Translations under genes and position numbers: made by a program
In this document: in pieces, positions 35,701 through 43,088 of the stretch
Numbering within the stretch: position 1 is the stretch's first letter
Layout of the letters: each line of letters opens with the position of its first letter
From: Chloroflexota bacterium
GTDB lineage: Bacteria > Chloroflexota > Limnocylindria > Limnocylindrales > CSP1-4
Assembly (NCBI GenBank): GCA_016200665.1
Contig: JACQEG010000035.1
Coordinates: 1-43,088, forward strand
Direction: 5' to 3'
Length of the DNA: 43,088 bases
The notes under the pieces: generated by a model
Told to the model about the DNA's origin: nothing
The model's input: only the letters and a program-made list of their open reading frames with translations
Databases searched by the model: none

Positions 35701-36392
35701 TGCCCGACGCCTTGCCTCGTGAACGCTCGTGGCGACGCCCGCTTCGCCTCGCCCACCGGGGCGACTGGCGGGCCGCCCCGGAGAACTCGCTCGCCGCGAT
35801 GACCGCCGCGCTCCGGATCCCGGCCTGCGACGGCCTCGAGTTCGACGTCCGGAGCTCCGCCGACGGCGTGCCGGTCCTGCTCCACGACGCGACCCTCGCC
35901 CGCGTCCAGGGCCTCGATGCGGGCGTCCGCGACCTGACCTCCGACGAGCTCGGCCGGCACGGCGTCCCGACCCTCGCCGAGGTCCTCGCCGCCGTCGGAC
36001 CGGCGCCATTTCTCGACGTCGAGCTCAAGGGCGAGCCGGTACCCGCCGTCGTGGCGGTGCTCGAGGCCGCTCGCGGGTCGCACCTGGAGCACGCCGTTGT
36101 GTCGTCGTTCGAGGCGGGCACCCTGGCGTGGCTCGGCGAGCTGCGACCGTCGTGGCCGCGATGGCTCAACGCGATGAGCCTGGCCAGCCCGTGGGTCGCG
36201 ACCGCGCGGGAGCTCGGCTGCGCCGGGATCTCGGTGGAGTGGACGGCGATCGACGAGCCCAGCCTGGAGCGCGCCGAGGCCGCCGGCCTCGAGGTCGCGG
36301 CGTGGACGGTCCGCGACCGTGCGGCCTATCGCCGGCTCGCGGAGCTCGGGGTGATCGCGATCTGCGCCGAGGCGGAAGCCCTCGACGGCTGA
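35700..36392 (+). CDS. Glycerophosphodiester phosphodiesterase family protein
   Basis: LRLAHRGDWRAAPENSLAAMTAAL, GLEFDVRSSADGVPVLLHDATLARV, FLDVELKGE, VAAWTVRD; start overlaps the preceding stop. Confidence 0.88.
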   Translation: MPDALPRERSWRRPLRLAHRGDWRAAPENSLAAMTAALRIPACDGLEFDVRSSADGVPVLLHDATLARVQGLDAGVRDLTSDELGRHGVPTLAEVLAAVGPAPFLDVELKGEPVPAVVAVLEAARGSHLEHAVVSSFEAGTLAWLGELRPSWPRWLNAMSLASPWVATARELGCAGISVEWTAIDEPSLERAEAAGLEVAAWTVRDRAAYRRLAELGVIAICAEAEALDG

Positions 36393-36410
36393 AGCCTCGA
36401 CGGCCGGGGC

Positions 36411-37244
36411 TCAGGCGAGGGCTGGTTTCGTGGCGCGAATGATCGCGGAGTGCATGCCCTCCGCCACGGCGTGGGTCGGGCGGATGTCGATCTCGGAGAG
36501 GCCTGCCGCGGCGAGCCCGGCGCGGAACTCGCGGAATGAGAGCGCGCCGGCGATGCAGCCGACGTAGGTCCCGCGCTCGGCTCGCTGATCGGCGGTCAGG
36601 AGGTCGTCGGCGACGACGTCGCTGACACCCACCCGGCCACCGGGCCGCAGGACCCGCGCGATCTCGCGGAAGACGGCGGTCTTGTCGACGGCGAGGTTGA
36701 TGACGCAGTTGCTGATGACGACGTCGACCGAGGCATCGGAAAGCGGCAGCGCCTCGATCGTGCCCTTGACGAACTCCACGTTCGTGGCGCCGGCATCGGC
36801 GGCGTTGCGCCGCGCCAGCTCGAGCATCTCGTCGGTCATGTCGACGCCGATGGCGCGGCCCGTCGGTCCGACGCGCTTGGCCGAGAGGAGGACGTCGATC
36901 CCGCCGCCCGAGCCCAGGTCGAGGACGGTCTCGCCCTCGTGCAGGTCGGCCACCGCGATGGGATTGCCGCAGCCGAGCGAGGCGAGCACGGCCGCTTCCG
37001 GCAGCCCCTCCGTCTCACCTGGGCGGTAGAGCTCGTAGCCGTACGTCGCCTGGCTCGCATCGGCGCAGCAGTCCGACCCGCAGCAGTCGGCGTTGGCAGC
37101 GGCGGCCTTGGAGCTCTCCCAGGCGTCTTCCGCGGTCTTGGCGTTCGCGACCGCGAGGGCGGCCTCCGCATAGCGGGCCCGAACGGCCTCGCGGGTCGCG
37201 GCCTGATCGGGGAGCAGGGGAGCGGGCTGGGTCGTGGTGGTCAC
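36411..37244 (-). CDS. arsM: Arsenite methyltransferase
   Basis: [97 protein letters not shown] start. Confidence 0.92.
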   Translation of the reverse strand: MTTTTQPAPLLPDQAATREAVRARYAEAALAVANAKTAEDAWESSKAAAANADCCGSDCCADASQATYGYELYRPGETEGLPEAAVLASLGCGNPIAVADLHEGETVLDLGSGGGIDVLLSAKRVGPTGRAIGVDMTDEMLELARRNAADAGATNVEFVKGTIEALPLSDASVDVVISNCVINLAVDKTAVFREIARVLRPGGRVGVSDVVADDLLTADQRAERGTYVGCIAGALSFREFRAGLAAAGLSEIDIRPTHAVAEGMHSAIIRATKPALA

Positions 37245-37281
37245 CGGAGGTCCTCCGTCAGGGACGCGCTCGAATGATGAC

Positions 37282-37497
37282 TCAGCAGGTGGCGCAGGCG
37301 ATGGTCTCCCGCGCGCCCGGCGCGAGGCCGATGGCCGCCCGCATGCGATCGATGAGGCCACGGCGGTTCGCCGCGCTGCGATGCGGCTCCTGCTCGGCGG
37401 CGATGCGAGCCTCGTGCAGGGCGATGAGGTGGTAGCGATCGCGGGCCTCGGTCGGGTCGTTGATCGCGGACGGCCAGGTTCCGACGTTGAAGAGCAT
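37282..37497 (-). CDS. Small hypothetical protein (71 aa) upstream of arsM
   Basis: MLFNVGTWPSAINDPTEARDRYHLIALHEARIAAEQEPHRSAANRRGLIDRMRAAIGLAPGARETIACATC*. Confidence 0.6.
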   Translation of the reverse strand: MLFNVGTWPSAINDPTEARDRYHLIALHEARIAAEQEPHRSAANRRGLIDRMRAAIGLAPGARETIACATC

Positions 37498-37537
37498 CTC
37501 GTTGCACTCCTTCGCGGGTCTCGTTTCGGCCCGCCTG

Positions 37538-37597
37538 TATCGATGGACATCAATATGACAGCAATATCGAGGCTTGTCAATATCGATATTCGTCGAT
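37538..37597. promoter_or_regulatory. Candidate ArsR operator region between arsM and arsR-type genes
   Basis: AT-rich patch with three CAATAT elements (37551, 37562, 37578) and the perfect palindrome AATATCGATATT (37579-37590). Confidence 0.55.
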
Positions 37598-37608
37598 AAC
37601 ATGCGCCC

Positions 37609-37980
37609 ATGGCCCAGTCCACCGATCCAGACATCCGCCTGCTCGCCGCCCTCGCCGACCCCGTCCGGCTCGACATCGTCCGGGAGCTCGCGGGCTCCAA
37701 CGAGGTGTGTGCCTGCGATCTCACGAGCTGCTGCACCGTCCGCCAGCCGACGGTCTCGCACCACCTGCGCGTCCTGCGCGAAGCCGGCGCCGTCGTCTCC
37801 GAGCGCCGCGGCAGCAACATCTACTACCGGGTCGCGCCCAACCTCATCGAGCGCATCGGCGGGATCGCGCGGACCCTGGTTCCCGGCGGCCTCGTGACGG
37901 TCGCGCCGGCGGGCTCCAAGGGGACCCGTCCGGGCGCCGGTCCGGGCGCCGGTCCGGCCGCCGCAACTCCCGCGAGCTGA
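37609..37980 (+). CDS. arsR: ArsR-family metalloregulator
   Basis: LLAALADPVRLDIVRELAGSNEVCACDLTSCCTVRQPTVSHHLRVLREAGAVVSERRGSNIYYRVAP. Confidence 0.92.
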   Translation: MAQSTDPDIRLLAALADPVRLDIVRELAGSNEVCACDLTSCCTVRQPTVSHHLRVLREAGAVVSERRGSNIYYRVAPNLIERIGGIARTLVPGGLVTVAPAGSKGTRPGAGPGAGPAAATPAS

Positions 37981-38010
37981 CCGCCCCGAGGCAGGGTTGC
38001 CTCGGCGGTC
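37979..38010. terminator. Strong stem-loop between convergent arsR and phoU
   Basis: GACCGCCCCGAGGCA-GG-TGCCTCGGCGGTC-type hairpin, 13 bp paired with a small bulge. Confidence 0.6.
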
Positions 38011-38019
38011 ACGGGACGG

Positions 38020-38724
38020 TCACGGATTGAGGTCCTCGATCCGGCCGGTGGCGAGATAGACGACGTCCTCGGCGACGTTCGTGACCCGATCGCCGATCCG
38101 CTCGATCCAGTGCGCGGCCAGGATGAGGCGAGTGCCCCGCTCGACCGTCGCCGGCTCCTCCCGCATCCGCTCGACGACGTCGGCGAAGACGGTCCGGTAC
38201 AGGTGATCGATCTCGTCGTCGCGGGCGGCGACCTCGCGCGCCAGCCGATCGTCGACGTCGATGAGCGCCGTCACGATCCCGCGCACCAGGTCGGCGGCGA
38301 GGTTGCCCATCCGGGCCAGGGTCGCGACCTCCCCGAGCTGCGCCTCCTCGGCGAGCCGGCGGGTCTGCTTGGCGATGCTCGAGGCGTGATCGCCGATCCG
38401 CTCGAGCTCGAAGGCGACGTGGTCGAGGGCCATGAGGAAGCGCAGGTCGCGCGCAACCGGGGATTGGGTCGCGATCGTCATGACGATGATGTCGCCGGCC
38501 TCGCGCTGGGCCTCGTTGATCCGGCCGTCGCCCTCGATGACCGCCGCCGCCAGGCCGGCGTCGCGGTCGACAATCGACTTCACGGCGTCGCGGATCTGGG
38601 CCTCGACGAGCGAGCCCATCCGGAGGATGCCGTCCTTGACGAGGCGCTCGTCCCGATCGAGGCCGCCGCGGGACCTGAGGTGATCGCCCCGCGCCGCCAC
38701 GCCGCCGTCCGTCTCGATGTCCAT
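38020..38724 (-). CDS. phoU: Phosphate signaling complex protein PhoU
   Basis: DERLVKDGILRMGSLVEAQIRDAVKSIVDRD...DLRFLMALDHVAFELERIGDHASSIAKQ...ILAAHWIERIGDRVTNVAEDVVYLATG. Confidence 0.93.
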   Translation of the reverse strand: MDIETDGGVAARGDHLRSRGGLDRDERLVKDGILRMGSLVEAQIRDAVKSIVDRDAGLAAAVIEGDGRINEAQREAGDIIVMTIATQSPVARDLRFLMALDHVAFELERIGDHASSIAKQTRRLAEEAQLGEVATLARMGNLAADLVRGIVTALIDVDDRLAREVAARDDEIDHLYRTVFADVVERMREEPATVERGTRLILAAHWIERIGDRVTNVAEDVVYLATGRIEDLNP

Positions 38725-39635
38725 CAGCCGAACCGTCCCGAGATGTAGTCCTCGGTCAGCTGCTCGCGGGGGTTCGTGAAGACCTTCACGGTGTCGTCCA
38801 CCTCGACAAGGTAGCCAGCGCGGTCGGTCCCCATGGTGAAGAACGCCGTTCGGTCGCTGACCCGGGAGGCCTGCTGCATGTTGTGGGTCACGATCACGAT
38901 CGTGTAGCGCTCCCTGAGCCGCAGCATCAGCTCCTCCACCTGCTGGGTCGCCACAGGGTCGAGCGCCGAGCAGGGCTCGTCCATGAGGAGGACGTCCGGC
39001 TCCATGGCCAGCGCCCGGGCGATGCACAGGCGCTGCTGCTGGCCGCCTGACAGCGACGACCCGGAGTGATGCAGCTTGTCCTTGACCTCGTCCCACAGCG
39101 CGGCCTGGCGGAGGCAGTGCTCGACGAGGGCGTCCTCGGCCGAGCGACCCTTGACGAGGCCGTTGAACCGGGCGGCCGCGATGACGTTCGTCGCGATCGA
39201 CATCGTCGGGAAGGGGTTTGGCTGCTGGAAGACCATCCCGATCGTGCGGCGAACCGCGGCCGGGTCGACGCCCGGGTCGTAGATGTCGATGCCGCGATAC
39301 GTGATCGATCCCTCGACATGGGCGCCGGGGATGATCTCGTGCATCCGGTCGATGCACCGGAGCAGCGTCGACTTCCCGCTCCCGGACGGCCCGATGATCG
39401 CGGTGATCGAGTTCGGCGGGATGTCGAGGTCCACGTCGCGAATGACGCGTCGCGGCCCGTAGTAGGCGCTCACGGCCCCGATCCGAACAACCGGCGCAGC
39501 GCCGGGCGCCACGACCGGTGCGGCGGCGATGGCGACCGGCCTCGGAGGCGGCACGACCGGTGCTGGCGACGGAGGCAGGTCTTCGATGATCATCGGTCTC
39601 CTTGCGTCGTGCTCCTCCCGACCGGCCGAGCTCAT
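38724..39635 (-). CDS. pstB: Phosphate ABC transporter ATP-binding protein
   Basis: [104 protein letters not shown]. Confidence 0.95.
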   Translation of the reverse strand: MSSAGREEHDARRPMIIEDLPPSPAPVVPPPRPVAIAAAPVVAPGAAPVVRIGAVSAYYGPRRVIRDVDLDIPPNSITAIIGPSGSGKSTLLRCIDRMHEIIPGAHVEGSITYRGIDIYDPGVDPAAVRRTIGMVFQQPNPFPTMSIATNVIAAARFNGLVKGRSAEDALVEHCLRQAALWDEVKDKLHHSGSSLSGGQQQRLCIARALAMEPDVLLMDEPCSALDPVATQQVEELMLRLRERYTIVIVTHNMQQASRVSDRTAFFTMGTDRAGYLVEVDDTVKVFTNPREQLTEDYISGRFG

Positions 39636-40522
39636 CGGCGGGCGAGATTGCGCCGAGCCACCAGCCAGCGGCCGACGAGGTTGAAGATCAGGACGATCGC
39701 GATGAGGACGAGCGCCGCGCCCATCGCCCGGTCGCGAGCGGCCGGAAACGCCGAGTTCAGCGCGTTGCGATAGATCAGCAGCGGAAGGCCCTGCATCGGC
39801 TCGGACAGGCTGACGCTGAAGAAGTTGTTGCCGAGGGCTGTGAACAGCAGCGGCGCGGTCTCGCCGATGGCGCGCGAGATCGCGAGCAGGACACCCGTGA
39901 AGATCCCCGACAGCGCCGTCGGCAGGAGGACCGCCAGGTACGACCGCCAGCGGCTCATCCCCAGTGCCCGGACACCCTCGGCCACCGGTCGTGGCGTGAG
40001 GCGGAGCATCTCCTCGGTCGAGACGACGATGAGCGGCAGCATGATGACGGCGAGGGCGATCGACCCGGCAAGGGCGCTGAAGTGGCCCTGGCCGACGACG
40101 ACGAGCTCGTAGACGAAGATCCCCACGACGATCGACGGCAGGGCGGCCAGGATGTCGATCACGAACCGGATGGCGGTCGCGAGACGGCCGCCGACCTCGG
40201 CGTTGAAGACCGCGATGAGCAGCCCTACCGGAACGGCGATCGCCGTCGCGATGCCCGTCATCTCGAGGGTCCCGACGATGGCGTTCCGGATGCCACCACC
40301 CAGGGCGCTGAGGTCGCCCGGCGGATCCTGAAGGAAGAAGTCCGGCCGGATCACGCCGATGCCCTGGCTCACGATGAACGATCCCACGGCCAGCAGTGGC
40401 ACGAGGGCGACGAGGAGGGCGACGAATGTCAGCGTCCGCGCCACGGCCGCACGGGTCCGGCGCCCGCCGCTCGTGGGCCGGAGCTGGGCGGGTGCACGGG
40501 CGAGCGTCAGCTCAGCTGCCAC
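39632..40522 (-). CDS. pstA: Phosphate ABC transporter permease PstA
   Basis: [102 protein letters not shown]. Confidence 0.93.
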   Translation of the reverse strand: MAAELTLARAPAQLRPTSGGRRTRAAVARTLTFVALLVALVPLLAVGSFIVSQGIGVIRPDFFLQDPPGDLSALGGGIRNAIVGTLEMTGIATAIAVPVGLLIAVFNAEVGGRLATAIRFVIDILAALPSIVVGIFVYELVVVGQGHFSALAGSIALAVIMLPLIVVSTEEMLRLTPRPVAEGVRALGMSRWRSYLAVLLPTALSGIFTGVLLAISRAIGETAPLLFTALGNNFFSVSLSEPMQGLPLLIYRNALNSAFPAARDRAMGAALVLIAIVLIFNLVGRWLVARRNLARR

Positions 40523-41498
40523 GGCCGGCCACCTGCGTCACCCGTCGGCGGATCAGGAGCCCGGCTCCGTTGATGAGCACCGCGATGACGAGCAGAACGA
40601 CGCCGAGGGTGATGAGGGACTCGGCGTGGAGCGGCTCGGTCGCCTCGTTGAACTCGTTGGCGATGACGCTCGCGAGCGTGAAGCCCGGCGAGAAGATCGA
40701 CGAGCCGATCCGCGGGGCGTTCCCGATCACGAGCGTGACGGCGATGGTCTCGCCGATCGCCCGCCCAAGCCCGAGCACGATGGCGGCGAGGAAGCCGGCT
40801 CGCCCGATCGGCAGGACGACTCGCCGGACGACGTCCCATGACGTGCCGCCGAGCGCCAGGACGGCCTCGCGCTGGAGGCGGGGCGTCGCAGCGAACACCT
40901 CGCGGGTCACCGCCGCCACGATCGGGATGATCATGAACGCGACGATCACCCCGGCAGCGAAGTAGCTCGGCCCGGGTGTCGGGGGCCCCAGGAACGGGAC
41001 CACCGAGCCGGCGCTGGCGGCGATCGCGTGCTCGATCGGGCGCAGGAACGGCACGAGCACCAGGAGCCCCCACAGGCCCCAGACGACCGAAGGGATCGCC
41101 GCCAGGAGATCGACCGTCACCGCGACGGGCCCGGCGATCCGCGGTGGGAGGTACTCGGTGACGAGGAGCGCAATGCCGAGCGCCACCGGCACGGCGATGA
41201 GCAGCGCGATGACGCTCGTCAGGAGCGTCCCGAAGATGAACGGCAGCGCGCCGTAGATCGTGAACGAGGGGGCCCACCGGAGGCCGGTGACGAAGTCCCA
41301 GATCCCGAACGTCGAGATGACCGGCGCGGTCGTGATGACGCTGTCGTAGACCATCAGGCCGACGGTCGCGAGTGCCACGACGGTGCCGGCCGCGGCGATG
41401 ACCCGGAAGACCACGTCGCCGCTGAGACGACGACGCCGGGGCAGGGCCCTCTCGGGCGCCTGCCCCGGTGGTTGCCGGGCGCTGATCCGGATGGTCAC
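40512..41498 (-). CDS. pstC: Phosphate ABC transporter permease PstC
   Basis: FIFGTLLTSVIALLIAVPVALGIALLVTEYLPPRIAGPVAVTVDLLAAIPSVVWGLWGLLVLVPFL, LGLGRAIGETIAVTLVIGNAP. Confidence 0.94.
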   Translation of the reverse strand: MTIRISARQPPGQAPERALPRRRRLSGDVVFRVIAAAGTVVALATVGLMVYDSVITTAPVISTFGIWDFVTGLRWAPSFTIYGALPFIFGTLLTSVIALLIAVPVALGIALLVTEYLPPRIAGPVAVTVDLLAAIPSVVWGLWGLLVLVPFLRPIEHAIAASAGSVVPFLGPPTPGPSYFAAGVIVAFMIIPIVAAVTREVFAATPRLQREAVLALGGTSWDVVRRVVLPIGRAGFLAAIVLGLGRAIGETIAVTLVIGNAPRIGSSIFSPGFTLASVIANEFNEATEPLHAESLITLGVVLLVIAVLINGAGLLIRRRVTQVAGRGS

Positions 41499-41541
41499 GA
41501 GCCGGCGATGGCGGGCTCGTGACCGTGACGGTCGCTCCGCG

Positions 41542-42729
41542 TCATGGCAGGAGCGGCTGGCCGTTCCAGTTGATCGACTCGACGGCGGCCTCGTCCTGCG
41601 CGAGCAGCGAGGCCGGGATCGTGCCGTAGAACAGCGGGGCGCTGTCCTGCTGGCCCTCGTGGATGGCCCACCACAGGAAGTCGACGAGCGCCTTGGCCCG
41701 ATCCTGGTTCGTGAGGACCTTCGACAGGTCCTTGTAGACGATGAGCCATGTCGTCCCGGTGATCGGGTAGCCGTTCGCCGACGCGGTGTTCACGAGGTTG
41801 AACCGGAGGTCCGCGGGATAGCTCGGCAGGTTGGCGGCCTCCTTGACCGCGTCCAGGGACGGGGTGATGAAGTTGCCCGACTTGTTCTGGACATCGGCGA
41901 ACGGGATGCTGTTCTTGAGCGCGTAGGCGAGCTCGATGTAGCCGACACCACCGTCGGTCTGGTTGATCCCCTGCGTCACGCCCTCGTTGCCGCTCGCCCC
42001 GAGGCCCACGGGCCACTCGACCGTCTTGCCCGCGGACTTCGCCGGATCGCCACCACCGACGGTCGTCACCCAGTCCGGGCTGACCGCGGTGAGGTAGGTC
42101 GTGAAGATGCTCGTCGTGCCGGAGCCATCCGAGCGGTGGACGACGCTGACCTCGGTGTCCGGAAGGGTCACGCCCGCGTTGGCGGCGGCGATCAGGGGAT
42201 CGTTCCACTTCGTGATCCTGCCGTCGAAGATGCCGGCGATGACGTCCGGTGTCATCTTCAGCGGGGCGCTCAGGCCGCTCAGCTTGTAGGCGACGACGAC
42301 GGCGCCGAACGTCACGGGGACCTCGACCGGCTCGCCCTTGGTGGCGGCGGCGATGTCCGAGTCCTTCAGGAAGGCATCCGAGGCGCCGAAGTCGACCGTG
42401 TTGTCGGTCCAGGCCTTGATGCCGCCGCCCGACCCGATCGACTGGTAGTTGAGCTTCACGCCGCACTTGGCGTTGTAGTCGTCGCCCATCTTCGAGAGCA
42501 GCGGGAAGATGAACGTCGACCCCGCGCCGTTGAGCTGGCCGTCGCCCTTCGTGCAGCGGTAGGTGATCGTCTGGGCTGGCGTTCCGACCGGGGCGGCGCT
42601 CTGGTTTGCCGGGGTCGATGCCTGGGCTGCGGGCGTCTGCGACGCGAGCGTGCCGCCTCCGCAGGCCCCGACGACGACCACAGCCGCGAGCGCGAGGCCG
42701 CTGAGCTTCCAGGTGGGTCGGATGGTCAC
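41542..42729 (-). CDS. pstS: Phosphate ABC transporter substrate-binding lipoprotein PstS
   Basis: NGAGSTFIFPLLSKMGDDYN, VKLNYQSIGSGGGIKAWTDNTVDFGASDAFLKDSD, VVHRSDGSGTTSIFTTYLTAVS, GNEGVTQGINQTDGGVGYIELAYA. GTG start. Confidence 0.94.
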   Translation of the reverse strand: MTIRPTWKLSGLALAAVVVVGACGGGTLASQTPAAQASTPANQSAAPVGTPAQTITYRCTKGDGQLNGAGSTFIFPLLSKMGDDYNAKCGVKLNYQSIGSGGGIKAWTDNTVDFGASDAFLKDSDIAAATKGEPVEVPVTFGAVVVAYKLSGLSAPLKMTPDVIAGIFDGRITKWNDPLIAAANAGVTLPDTEVSVVHRSDGSGTTSIFTTYLTAVSPDWVTTVGGGDPAKSAGKTVEWPVGLGASGNEGVTQGINQTDGGVGYIELAYALKNSIPFADVQNKSGNFITPSLDAVKEAANLPSYPADLRFNLVNTASANGYPITGTTWLIVYKDLSKVLTNQDRAKALVDFLWWAIHEGQQDSAPLFYGTIPASLLAQDEAAVESINWNGQPLLP

Positions 42730-42790
42730 GCGATCGTTCCTCCAGTGACCGTCCTCTCCGGGCAGGCAGCGCACGCTGCGGCGGCGGTCG

Positions 42791-42841
42791 GGTCAAAGCC
42801 TCGACCGGCCCCGTCAACGGGCCGTCGCTCGCGTGTTAACA
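42791..42841 (-). promoter_or_regulatory. pstS: Candidate Pho-box array upstream of pstS
   Basis: Plus-strand GTCAAA (42792), GTCAAC (42813), GTTAAC (42835), spaced 21 and 22 nt. Confidence 0.5.
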
Positions 42842-42909
42842 GGCGGTTCGCCGCCGCGCCGGGTGCCGAGCTCGTGGCCACGCCCACCGTTCGCGGCGGC
42901 GGCGGCTCG

Positions 42910-43088
42910 TCAGCGAGGGTGGCGCCGCGTTCCCGACGCTCCCGCCAACCCGCCGCGGGCGGCGCGCGCGAACTCGAGCTTCGAGCCCTCCGGATCGCGC
43001 ACGCCCGGCAGCCCGCGAACCACGGTCGCGAGGTCGGTGAGGGCCTCCCGGTCGCCGCCGAGCAGCTCCAGCTCCACCTCGAGGCGGC
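42910..43088 (-). CDS. C-terminal fragment of a CYTH-domain-like protein (5' end outside window)
   Basis: RLEVELELLGGDREALTDLATVVRGLPGVRDPEGSKLEFARAARGGLAGASGTRRHPR*; xExEL...SKLEFA pattern recalls CYTH. Confidence 0.5.
   Translation of the reverse strand, partial: RLEVELELLGGDREALTDLATVVRGLPGVRDPEGSKLEFARAARGGLAGASGTRRHPR

Noticed and set aside
1-43088. CRISPR arrays, tRNA/rRNA genes, IS elements, phage genes
   Set aside because: No regularly spaced repeats, no convincing tRNA T-arm/cloverleaf, no rRNA motifs, and no transposase, integrase or phage structural genes recognised by eye.

Overview
High-GC bacterial chromosomal window, probably Chloroflexota-like from gene style (lineage not verified). 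I support about 45 protein genes. I saw no rRNA or tRNA gene, CRISPR array, transposase, integrase or prophage module. Left part: F420/LLM oxidoreductase (partial), two ECF sigma/anti-sigma pairs, nitrilase/N-carbamoyl amidohydrolase, class III aminotransferase, NMT1-type binding lipoprotein, class III nucleotide cyclase, CLC channel with MarR regulator, Rieske plus cupredoxin, MerR plus SRPBCC, upp, asparaginase, J-domain membrane protein and DtxR. Right part: gltX, proS and a dispersed phosphate-homeostasis region (PhoB-type response regulator, pit, DUF47/PhoU-like protein, histidine kinase, GDPD, pstSCAB-phoU), interrupted by an arsenic locus and a small low-GC islet with a secreted trypsin-like protease. 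Most interesting signals: (1) a ~2.5 kb protease islet between two copies of the 3' end of the DUF47 gene (22 bp identical, about 37/42 overall), resembling an att-type insertion; (2) an ECF anti-sigma candidate whose extracytoplasmic part resembles the SecD P1 domain; (3) a second sigma/anti-sigma pair whose anti-sigma candidate shares an unrecognised W-x(3)-DVDGS two-Cys repeat with the adjacent secreted protein; (4) a textbook MerR-type promoter (19-bp spacer with central dyad) ahead of an SRPBCC-MerR operon; (5) a 38-aa lipoprotein-like ORF absent from the ORF track; (6) Pho-box-like repeats upstream of pstS with a related GTTAACA upstream of the response regulator. All assignments come from reading motifs by eye; no database search was run.
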